From Bacteroidota bacterium (GTDB lineage Bacteria > Bacteroidota > Bacteroidia > Chitinophagales > Chitinophagaceae): a stretch of DNA of 5,350 nucleotides. The notes under the pieces are model-generated. The model was not told the DNA's origin, did no database searches, and was given only the letters and a program-made list of their open reading frames with translations. Of the stretch, positions 1-5,350 are shown piece by piece; positions within the stretch are counted from its first letter, which is position 1, and each line of letters starts with the position of its first letter. Location of the stretch: the NCBI GenBank assembly GCA_030831005.1, contig JAURLW010000021.1, positions 1 to 5,350 on the forward strand. The letters run 5' to 3'. Position numbers and translations under genes: made by a program.

Positions 1-159
1 AAAAGAAAATAATTATATTTATTTTATTATAACATTTAAATCGTTCATAATTAATATATTTTAAAATATTTGAAAATAAGGGGAAAGCACACTAATTTAT
101 TTTTTAAAGACTTTTGATTACTTTTAGTTGTTTTTAGTATTAATAAAATATAGAAGAGC
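1..159. other. A+T-rich non-coding leader upstream of the sigma factor gene
   Basis: No credible reading frame is present here. The stretch is almost entirely A and T, apart from a small G-rich patch (GGGG at 80-83, within AAGGGGAAAGCAC). It holds a perfect 14-bp palindrome ATATTTTAAAATAT at 56-69, which may be chance in such a composition. I looked for the Bacteroidota promoter pattern (TTG, about 20 bases, TAnnTTTG) and found only imperfect matches, for example TACTTTTA at 119-126 without a well-placed TTG. The promoter of the sigma/protease pair presumably lies here, but I cannot place it. Confidence 0.6.
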
Positions 160-717
160 TTGAATACAGAGTTTGAAATTATAGCGGCTTTAGCAGATGG
201 TAAAGAATGGGCTACCAAGTTAGTTTACGAAGCTAATGCATCTATTGTCATTAATGCACTTAAAACTAAAGGTGCAGCACAGGAAGATGCAGAAGATATC
301 TACCAAGAAGCTATGCTCATTTTATATAATAAGGCCCAGGACGAGGAGTTTAGGTTTACGTGCAAGATTGGTACTTATTTATATGCAATTAGTAACAATC
401 TGTGGTTGAAGCGATTTGACAGAAACAAGAGATCTCCAATTTTGCAAACAGACTCAGAGCAATTGATGATGTATGCAGAAAGTACCTTGGATGCTGATAT
501 GGAAATTTTTGCGGAAAGAGAGCAACAGTTTTTAAAGTTGAGAAATGCCATGCAGCAATTAGGCGATCCTTGTGCAAAGCTATTAAAGAGCTTCTACAGA
601 AAAGAAATGACTATGCAAGAGATTGCGCACGCTTTTGGGTATACCAACGCAGAAAATGCAAAATCTCAAAAATATAAATGCTTGGCTCGTTTAAAGAAAA
701 TTTATACGGACCTATAA
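160..717 (+). CDS. ECF-type RNA polymerase sigma-70 family sigma factor
   Basis: This is a 185-residue cytoplasmic protein with the two-domain layout of extracytoplasmic-function sigma factors, which direct core RNA polymerase to a specific promoter set. Region 2 spans about residues 22-90. It includes an acidic DAEDIYQEAMLILY stretch (43-56) and GTYLYAISNNLWLKRF (71-86), matching the core-binding and -10-recognition helices. A variable linker follows, then region 4 at about 120-182 with a helix-turn-helix (KEMTMQEIAHAFGYTN, 148-163, then a basic recognition helix to about 180) for -35 binding. Length is typical for the family. The TTG start at 160 is chosen because an in-frame TAG lies at 151-153 and the first internal ATG (residue 52) would cut region 2 in half. 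There is no strong ribosome binding site, as is normal in this phylum. Its partner, a membrane protein with an anti-sigma-like N-terminus, begins 10 bases downstream, so the two are probably cotranscribed. The regulon cannot be read from the sequence. Confidence 0.9.
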   Translation: MNTEFEIIAALADGKEWATKLVYEANASIVINALKTKGAAQEDAEDIYQEAMLILYNKAQDEEFRFTCKIGTYLYAISNNLWLKRFDRNKRSPILQTDSEQLMMYAESTLDADMEIFAEREQQFLKLRNAMQQLGDPCAKLLKSFYRKEMTMQEIAHAFGYTNAENAKSQKYKCLARLKKIYTDL

Positions 718-727
718 ATAAAATAAC

Positions 728-1786
728 ATGGAAAAGAATATTTGGGAATGGTCGGAATTATATGCTTCTAATGAATTATCATCAGATGAGTTAATATATT
801 TGAACAATCAATTACAGAATGATGAAGCATTTAAAATAGCTTTTGATGAGCAAGTGACATTTATTGCTAATATGCAAGCTATGTACAAGCAAGATGCATT
901 TGCTGAACAATTAAAAGCTTTGTCTTCTAAAAAACAAAAGAGCGCCAATACATTTTCTAAATTTATTCCTTTGTCTATAAATCAATGGAAAGTAGCTGCA
1001 ATGGCTGCTTCTGTTGCCTTACTTACTTCTTTACTTACCTTATTTTTAGTAAAACAAGAAAAGCCGAGCAAACAATACAGTATGTTGCGCCGTGAGATTG
1101 AAACAATTAAAAAATCTCAACGTCAATTAATAAATACCCTTCAAAGTAATGATCAAAGTGATTTGCAGCCGGGTTCGTATACCGGTACTGCATTTGCGGT
1201 AAGTAAAGAAGGATATTTTATTACTAATTATCATGTTACTGAAGGTGCTGATTCTTTGTATTTACAAACCCAATCTGGAAAGTACCACAAGGCTATTGTA
1301 GTAGCTTACGACAAGGCTAGTGATTTGGCTCTTTTAAAAGTATTGAAAGCTAATAAGCAAACGGTGGATGTGCCTTATGCTTTTGCTAAGTCTAAAGTAA
1401 ATATCGGCTCGTCTATTTTTACGCTTGGTTATCCCGACGAAGAGATTGTTTATAAAGAAGGTTATATTTCAGGTAAAAACGGTTTTGAAGGTGATACGAT
1501 GCAGTATCGTTTAGAAATGATGGCTCAACCTGGCCAAAGCGGTTCGCCTATCCTGGATGCAAAAGGATCTATCATAGGAATCATTGCTGGGAAAGATACA
1601 GAACTAGATGGTACTACATATGCTATAAGTTCAGCAGCTTTAATGCGTTTAATTGCCTCTCTACCTAGTGAGGTGCATGTAAATCTTCCTAAAATCAATA
1701 AACTTAGAAGATTATCGCGCGAAGAACAGATTAAAAAAATACAAGCTTGCGTGGGTGTATTACAAGTTTATAAAAGCAAATCTTAA
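728..1786 (+). CDS. Membrane-anchored trypsin/HtrA-like serine protease with anti-sigma-like N-terminus
   Basis: This 352-residue protein has three parts. Residues 1-86 are hydrophilic and helical, with the pattern WSELYASNELSSDE followed by an acidic helix; this resembles the N-termini of Bacteroidota anti-sigma proteins. It has no Cys, so it is not a zinc-type anti-sigma domain. Residues 87-108 form one hydrophobic membrane segment. Residues 117-138 show a heptad pattern suggesting a coiled coil. From about 150 to 312 lies a chymotrypsin-fold protease of the HtrA type, with His169 (TNYHV), Asp199 (ASDLALLKV) and Ser271 (GQSGSP) as the likely catalytic triad, all intact. No PDZ domain follows, only a basic tail of about 35 residues. 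By analogy with DegS the N-terminus would be cytoplasmic and the protease periplasmic; charges on both sides of the membrane segment are positive, so topology is not decided by sequence. Its position 10 bases after a sigma factor gene supports a role in controlling that factor. The protease call is firm; the anti-sigma role is inference. Confidence 0.85.
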   Translation: MEKNIWEWSELYASNELSSDELIYLNNQLQNDEAFKIAFDEQVTFIANMQAMYKQDAFAEQLKALSSKKQKSANTFSKFIPLSINQWKVAAMAASVALLTSLLTLFLVKQEKPSKQYSMLRREIETIKKSQRQLINTLQSNDQSDLQPGSYTGTAFAVSKEGYFITNYHVTEGADSLYLQTQSGKYHKAIVVAYDKASDLALLKVLKANKQTVDVPYAFAKSKVNIGSSIFTLGYPDEEIVYKEGYISGKNGFEGDTMQYRLEMMAQPGQSGSPILDAKGSIIGIIAGKDTELDGTTYAISSAALMRLIASLPSEVHVNLPKINKLRRLSREEQIKKIQACVGVLQVYKSKS

Positions 1787-1817
1787 TTGTACGATCTGTT
1801 AAATATTAGTAACTTTG
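1787..1817 (+). promoter_or_regulatory. Putative Bacteroidota-type promoter for tatC-rpiB
   Basis: TTG at 1787-1789 and TAACTTTG at 1810-1817 are separated by 20 bases. This fits the known Bacteroidota primary-sigma consensus (TTG, 17-23 bases, TAnnTTTG). It lies immediately after the protease stop codon and ends 19 bases before the tatC GTG, so the transcript leader would be only about a dozen bases. It implies that tatC-rpiB is a unit separate from the sigma/protease pair. No terminator hairpin is visible between the two pairs, so read-through is also possible. Confidence 0.6.
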
Positions 1818-1836
1818 CGCTACTAGTTTCTAAATC

Positions 1837-2694
1837 GTGCGAATTTTAAATTATTTTTTCAATAAAAGAGGACAGTCTAAGCAAGCTCAAATGGCATTTG
1901 TTGACCATATTGAAGAGCTTCGTTGGCATATTATCCGCGCAATTTTAGCTATTTTAATTGCTTCTGCGTACTGCTTCTTTAATATTGAGTGGATTTTCAC
2001 AAATATTATTTTAGGCCCCACTCAAAACGATTTCATCTCATATCAATACCTCAATAAATTAGGTGCCTTACTTCATATTAGTGCATTGCAATTGCAAGAT
2101 ATGAGCATTCAATTTCAAAATACGGAATTGTCAGGTCAGTTTATGATGAGTTTCTCTGTTTCTTTTATGATGGGCTTAATTCTTTCTTTCCCTTTTGTTT
2201 TTTGGGAACTTTGGAAGTTTATTAGACCAGCACTAAAAGCTAGTGAACTTAGGTATGCAAGAGGTATCGTATTTTGGTCTTCTTTATTATTTTTCATTGG
2301 AGTTTTGTTTGCCTATTACATCATTGCACCCTTTACCATCAACTTTTTTGCTAATTATCAGCTTAGTCCTCAGTTTAAAAATATCATTACCATCACCAAT
2401 TACTATGATACCATGAGTGATTTGATAATGGGTATGGGCTTGGTTTTTGAATTGCCTGTTATTGTATATTTCTTATCAAGAATTGGTATACTTACACCTA
2501 AATTAATGAGGGATAAAAGACGTTACGCTATTGTAATTATCTTCTTTTTGGCTGTAATTATCTCACCGCCAGATTGGTTTAGTTGCTGGTTAATTGCATT
2601 ACCCCTTATGTTATTATTTGAAATAAGTATAGGTATTAGTGATCGTGCTAATAAAGCAAGAATGAAAAAACAATTAATTGAATCTAATAATTAA
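1837..2694 (+). CDS. tatC: Twin-arginine translocase subunit TatC
   Basis: TatC is the inner-membrane receptor that recognises twin-arginine signal peptides and, with TatA-type subunits, exports folded proteins. The 285-residue product shows the family signature near its N-terminus, DHIEELRWHIIRA (23-35), the cytoplasmic-loop motif WELWKFIRPALKASELR (123-139), and FELP (204-207), whose Glu is the conserved membrane-embedded acidic residue. Six hydrophobic segments are visible at about 32-49, 103-126, 143-165, 194-214, 228-243 and 247-267. The length is slightly above the family norm of about 250 because of an N-terminal extension and a longer first periplasmic loop, as often seen in Bacteroidota. 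The start is uncertain: GTG at 1837 gives a basic 18-residue extension, whereas ATG at 1891 would begin MAFVDHIEELR, close to the usual TatC start. I keep the GTG because basic extensions are common in this phylum and it sits at a sensible distance from the promoter. No tatA is in the window. rpiB follows after 3 bases. Confidence 0.95.
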   Translation: MRILNYFFNKRGQSKQAQMAFVDHIEELRWHIIRAILAILIASAYCFFNIEWIFTNIILGPTQNDFISYQYLNKLGALLHISALQLQDMSIQFQNTELSGQFMMSFSVSFMMGLILSFPFVFWELWKFIRPALKASELRYARGIVFWSSLLFFIGVLFAYYIIAPFTINFFANYQLSPQFKNIITITNYYDTMSDLIMGMGLVFELPVIVYFLSRIGILTPKLMRDKRRYAIVIIFFLAVIISPPDWFSCWLIALPLMLLFEISIGISDRANKARMKKQLIESNN

Positions 2695-2697
2695 ACC

Positions 2698-3144
2698 ATG
2701 TTTACAAAAGAATTACCACTCGTAATTGGTTCCGACCACGCTGGTTTTGAATACAAAGCAGCTATCATTGAAATGCTTCAAGCAGAAAATTGGCAAGTCA
2801 TAGACAAAGGTACGCACAATACCGATAGCACTGATTATCCAGATTATGCGCACCCTGTTGCAGATATGGTCAATAATGGCTTGTCATCAGTAGGGATTTT
2901 AATTTGCGGTAGCGGTAATGGCGTTTGCATGACAGCAAACAAACATCAGCAAGTAAGAGCTGCACTTTGCTGGAACGAAGAATTAGCTTCCTTAGCGCGT
3001 CAGCATAATAACGCAAATATCATTTGTATACCAGCACGATTTATTGATTTAGATACAGCTAAAAAAATCGTAACTACTTTTTTAGCTACCGAATTTGAAG
3101 GTGGCAGACACGAACGAAGAGTTGCAAAAATGTGTTGCAATTAA
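2698..3144 (+). CDS. rpiB: Ribose-5-phosphate isomerase B
   Basis: RpiB interconverts ribose 5-phosphate and ribulose 5-phosphate in the non-oxidative pentose phosphate pathway, in the cytoplasm. The 148-residue length is standard for the RpiB/LacAB family. Visible signatures are GSDHAG (11-16) with the phosphate/sugar-contacting Asp13-His14, DYPDYAHPVA (46-55), the catalytic loop CGSGNGVCMTANK (70-82) with Cys70 at the position of the general-base cysteine of E. coli RpiB, and RQHNNAN (101-107) carrying the conserved His103 and Asn104. The C-terminal GGRHERRV (135-142) is also typical. All key residues are present, so it should be active. The start ATG lies 3 bases after the tatC stop, indicating cotranscription with tatC; no separate promoter is seen. 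A strong hairpin begins 7 bases after the stop. An allose-6-phosphate isomerase activity, known for some family members, cannot be excluded. Confidence 0.96.
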   Translation: MFTKELPLVIGSDHAGFEYKAAIIEMLQAENWQVIDKGTHNTDSTDYPDYAHPVADMVNNGLSSVGILICGSGNGVCMTANKHQQVRAALCWNEELASLARQHNNANIICIPARFIDLDTAKKIVTTFLATEFEGGRHERRVAKMCCN

Positions 3145-3150
3145 AAATAA

Positions 3151-3176
3151 AAAAGGTAGCTGTTTAGCTACCTTTT
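3151..3176. terminator. Bidirectional intrinsic terminator between rpiB and gltX
   Basis: A perfect 10-bp inverted repeat, AAAAGGTAGC (3151-3160) and GCTACCTTTT (3167-3176), encloses a 6-base loop TGTTTA. On the plus strand the stem ends in TTTT followed by CTTTTAT. On the minus strand it is followed by a longer T-rich tract (complement of 3142-3156). It lies in the 35-base gap between two convergent genes, so it most likely stops transcription from both sides. Confidence 0.9.
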
Positions 3177-3179
3177 CTT

Positions 3180-4700
3180 TTATAATTGTTGCATTGCCAA
3201 TTGAATTCTTTTTATGCAATGTTCTTTTTTTATTAATTCGGCAATGGCAAATACACCAGGGCCAAATTTCCCTCCTACGAGCATTATTCTAAAGGGCAAC
3301 ATAACCTCTCCTTTTTTAATACCCTGATTTGTTACTACTTCATTAAAGGTGGCTTCAATTGATGGCTCGTCCCATATGCTCATTTGCTCAAAAGCATGGA
3401 TTAAAGAGACATAAAATGCTTGTTTTGCCTCATCCCATTTAGATCGTATCGCTTCTGTATCGATTTGTTCTGGATGAGTAAAGAAGAAATGACTTTGCTC
3501 CCATATATCAGATAATAACGTTAATCGGTCTTTAATTAAAGGTAATACTCGTTCCATTAATGGTGACTCTGCTTGATATGCATTGGGTATAAATGGAGTA
3601 ACAGCTGCTAATAAAGCACTTGGCTCTAATTTTTGAATATACTGATGGTTAAACCACTTTGCTTTTTCATAATCAAATTTAGCACCACCTTTATGTACGC
3701 GACTAATATCAAATTGTTGAATCAACTCGTCTAATGAAAAAATTTCTTGACCGCTGCCATCATTCCATCCGAGTAGCGCTAACATGTTAATAAAGGCCTC
3801 TGGTAAAAATCCTATTTCTTTAAAACCCTTATTCAATTCTTTAGTTTTAGGATCTTCCCAATTCATTGCAAATACAGGGAAGCCTAATCGATCACCATCG
3901 CGCTTGCTTAATTTACCATGGCCATCAGGCTTTAAAATTAAAGGAAGATGAGCCCATTGTGGCATAGCAATTTTCCATCCTAAAAATTCCCAAAGCAATA
4001 AATGAATAGGTGCACTTGGCAACCATTCTTCGCCACGGAATGCATGGCTTATTTTCATTAGATAATCATCTACTACTACTGCCAAATGATAGGTAGGCAT
4101 ACCATCAGCTTTTAAAAGCACCTTGTCATCTACTAAGTTAGTATCAAAAGTTACTTCTCCACGTATCATATCTTGCAAAGCCAGTATGCGATTTTCGGGA
4201 ACTTTTAAACGAACAACAAAGGGAGTATGATTGGCTAATGCAGACGCTACCTCTTGTTCGCTCATCGTAAGCGAGTTGCGCATATGTTTACGAAGGCTAT
4301 GATTGTATTGAGGCGTAGGATTTTGTTCCGACTTATACTGCTCACGCATCTTTTCTAGCTCTTCAGGTGTGTCAAACGCATAATAAGCATGGCCATCTTG
4401 TATTAATTGTTGTGCATATTGCCAATAGATAGCTTTACGCTCACTTTGTCGGTATGGAGCATGCTCGCCAGGTTTTAAAACGCTTTCTTCTGGCTCTAGC
4501 CCACACCATGCCAAGCAATTAAAAATATACGCTTCAGCACCCTCTACAAATCTTGTTTGATCGGTATCTTCAATTCTAAGTACAAAAGTACCTTTGTGTT
4601 TTTTAGCAAATAGGTAATTAAATAAAACGGTGCGCACGCCACCGATATGTAAGCCTCCTGTTGGGCTTGGTGCAAATCGAACTCTTACTTGGGTATTCAT
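3180..4700 (-). CDS. gltX: Glutamyl-tRNA synthetase (class I)
   Basis: GluRS attaches glutamate to tRNA-Glu using ATP, in the cytoplasm. The 506-residue product has the class I Rossmann catalytic core with FAPSPTGGLHIGG (9-21, HIGH-type motif HIGG at 18-21), LRIEDTDQTR (41-50), the FRGEEWLPSAPIH block (221-233) and the KMSKS-type motif KLSKR at 263-267. An all-helical anticodon-binding C-terminal half extends from about 320 to 506. The length is normal for bacterial GluRS. The Cys/His zinc ligands found in E. coli GluRS are absent at about 95-130 (HAYYAFDTPEEL), so this is a zinc-less form. I chose the ATG at 4700, giving MNTQVRVRFAPSPTG. The frame can be extended to a TTG at 4709, but that TTG is part of a promoter-like element and the longer form adds only three residues. 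A hypothetical gene ends 21 bases upstream on the same strand. Whether the enzyme also charges tRNA-Gln cannot be told from sequence alone. Confidence 0.97.
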   Translation of the reverse strand: MNTQVRVRFAPSPTGGLHIGGVRTVLFNYLFAKKHKGTFVLRIEDTDQTRFVEGAEAYIFNCLAWCGLEPEESVLKPGEHAPYRQSERKAIYWQYAQQLIQDGHAYYAFDTPEELEKMREQYKSEQNPTPQYNHSLRKHMRNSLTMSEQEVASALANHTPFVVRLKVPENRILALQDMIRGEVTFDTNLVDDKVLLKADGMPTYHLAVVVDDYLMKISHAFRGEEWLPSAPIHLLLWEFLGWKIAMPQWAHLPLILKPDGHGKLSKRDGDRLGFPVFAMNWEDPKTKELNKGFKEIGFLPEAFINMLALLGWNDGSGQEIFSLDELIQQFDISRVHKGGAKFDYEKAKWFNHQYIQKLEPSALLAAVTPFIPNAYQAESPLMERVLPLIKDRLTLLSDIWEQSHFFFTHPEQIDTEAIRSKWDEAKQAFYVSLIHAFEQMSIWDEPSIEATFNEVVTNQGIKKGEVMLPFRIMLVGGKFGPGVFAIAELIKKEHCIKRIQLAMQQL

Positions 4701-4706
4701 AGAGCA

Positions 4707-4714
4707 CAAAGGTA
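4707..4714 (-). promoter_or_regulatory. gltX: Putative -7 promoter element for gltX
   Basis: Read on the minus strand this is TACCTTTG, an exact match to the Bacteroidota -7 element TAnnTTTG, ending 6 bases before the gltX ATG. A TTG-type -33 element at the proper distance is not visible, which lowers confidence. If real, transcription would start at or within a few bases of the ATG, giving a leaderless or nearly leaderless mRNA. Confidence 0.4.
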
Positions 4715-4728
4715 CTAATTTCTAGTAC
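4712..4728. repeat. Short inverted repeat overlapping the gltX promoter element
   Basis: GTACTA (4712-4717) and TAGTAC (4723-4728) form a perfect 6-bp inverted repeat with a 5-base spacer. It covers the stop codon of the upstream hypothetical gene and overlaps the first three bases of the -7-like element of gltX. It could be a small operator or a weak hairpin, or chance. No function is established. Confidence 0.45.
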
Positions 4729-5342
4729 TTTTTGATGTCTATTGTAGTACAGGCATCCGTACTTAAATTAGATATAAAACTTTTAGACCAGGACATCGAT
4801 TGTATGTTGATGAATGCTGTATTAGGTGCACTATTACCTTCGTTTAATGCACATATTTTAATAAGGGTATGCTCGCTTTTTAATGGGATACTTAATTGTT
4901 TAGCCTGTTTACTTAAAGTGTAATTGGAAAGAATCATATCATTATTTACCTCAATGGCAATTTTATCATAATCCATTTCATTGTTGTCTTGAATAGTAAG
5001 TAATATACTCGATGAATTGCAATGGAGCTTATGTATATCGTTTTGGAAGAGATTTTGATTACGCTCGTTGGTGCTTAAACTAGCTGATATTTGATTTTCA
5101 CCTATTTGCCTAATTAATGGCGTTTCAATTATTGGCAATAGTTCATTTGTCTTTTCAGAAGCTGTTGGCTGATCTACCAATGTTAAGTATCCTGATGCAC
5201 ATATAGATTGTGTTTTATATAAATAACCTTTACAAGTGCCCTTATACATGATTAGATTTTTTTGTTTCGATTTTTTTAATGTAATAGCTAACATGCAAAA
5301 TTGCTGATAAGGAAGTTTAGATTTTGTATGTATAATAGCCAT
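4722..5342 (-). CDS. Hypothetical protein with Bacteroidota-type C-terminal beta-rich domain
   Basis: I do not recognise a named function for this 206-residue product. Residues about 112-206 follow the pattern of a beta-rich domain recurrent in Bacteroidota proteins. The visible landmarks are IQDNNEMDYDKIAIEVNN (117-134; family style DNGxxDGDxIxVxxN), LSNYTLSKQ (138-146), an alternating strand SIPLKSEHTLIKIC (151-164), and NEGNSAPNTAFINI (167-180; family style ENLGxxPPNTA). Several usually conserved positions are changed (DGD to DYD, ENLG to LNEG), so this is a divergent copy. The N-terminal half is rich in Lys, Ser, Asn and Gln with scattered Cys (residues 16, 37, 48) and shows no convincing signal peptide. 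The ATG at 5342 is the first in the window, but the 8 bases upstream contain no complete in-frame stop, so the true start may lie outside. It ends 21 bases before gltX on the same strand and may be cotranscribed with it. Confidence 0.65.
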   Translation of the reverse strand: MAIIHTKSKLPYQQFCMLAITLKKSKQKNLIMYKGTCKGYLYKTQSICASGYLTLVDQPTASEKTNELLPIIETPLIRQIGENQISASLSTNERNQNLFQNDIHKLHCNSSSILLTIQDNNEMDYDKIAIEVNNDMILSNYTLSKQAKQLSIPLKSEHTLIKICALNEGNSAPNTAFINIQSMSWSKSFISNLSTDACTTIDIKKY

Positions 5343-5350
5343 TTCTTTTA

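Noticed and set aside
1..159. Origin of replication or attachment site in the A+T-rich leader
   Set aside because: There are no DnaA-box-like repeats, no direct repeats and no tRNA gene end; the A+T richness alone is not evidence.
389..577. 62-codon open frame on the minus strand inside the sigma factor gene
   Set aside because: It lies wholly opposite a well-supported sigma factor gene, has no recognisable motif and no promoter; it is a shadow frame.
728..985. Zinc-binding anti-sigma domain in the protease N-terminus
   Set aside because: The segment contains no Cys and no His-x3-Cys-x2-Cys motif; only a non-zinc anti-sigma-like segment can be proposed.
1078..1110. Arg-Arg pair in the protease (residues 121-122) as a twin-arginine signal, suggested by the neighbouring tatC
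   Set aside because: The pair follows the membrane segment instead of preceding it and lacks the S/T-R-R-x-F-L-K context; it belongs to a coiled-coil-like helix.
3095..3292. 65-codon plus-strand frame across the rpiB end and the gltX end
   Set aside because: It overlaps two firm genes and runs straight through the terminator hairpin; its hydrophobic look comes from the complement of gltX codons.
4701..4709. TTG start for gltX at 4709
   Set aside because: The TTG is part of a TAnnTTTG promoter element, and the ATG at 4700 gives the standard GluRS N-terminus.
4732..4923. 63-codon plus-strand frame opposite the hypothetical gene
   Set aside because: The minus-strand frame is longer and has a recognisable domain pattern; the plus-strand frame shows no motif.

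Overview
The window looks like chromosomal DNA of a member of the Bacteroidota, probably a Chitinophagaceae/Sphingobacteriia-type organism. The evidence is the high A+T content, the near absence of Shine-Dalgarno sequences, two matches to the Bacteroidota -7 promoter element TAnnTTTG, and protein details such as the TatC and RpiB motif variants and a C-terminal domain known to me mainly from this phylum. The taxonomic call is inference from these traits, not from a database match.

Layout. Positions 1-159 are a very A+T-rich non-coding leader. A plus-strand pair follows: an ECF-type sigma factor (160-717, TTG start) and, 10 bases later, a single-pass membrane protein (728-1786). That protein joins a short anti-sigma-like N-terminal region to a trypsin/HtrA-like serine protease with an intact His-Asp-Ser triad. 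A second plus-strand pair is tatC (1837-2694, GTG start) and rpiB (2698-3144), separated by 3 bases and preceded by a good Bacteroidota promoter match in the 50-base gap after the protease gene. A perfect 10-bp hairpin (3151-3176) ends rpiB and the convergent gene gltX (3180-4700, minus). Upstream of gltX on the minus strand is a poorly conserved hypothetical gene (4722-5342, possibly running off the window edge), whose C-terminal half resembles a recurrent Bacteroidota beta-rich domain.

How the genes work together. The sigma factor and membrane protease most likely form a signalling unit: the cytoplasmic N-terminus of the membrane protein would hold the sigma factor, and the protease domain would sit on the periplasmic side. 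This is the most interesting item in the window. TatC (folded-protein export), RpiB (pentose phosphate interconversion) and GluRS (tRNA charging) are ordinary housekeeping genes with no obvious functional link to the sigma/protease pair. I see no RNA genes, CRISPR arrays, insertion sequences or phage genes. I cannot claim a clearly undescribed system; the fused anti-sigma/protease arrangement is the best candidate for follow-up.
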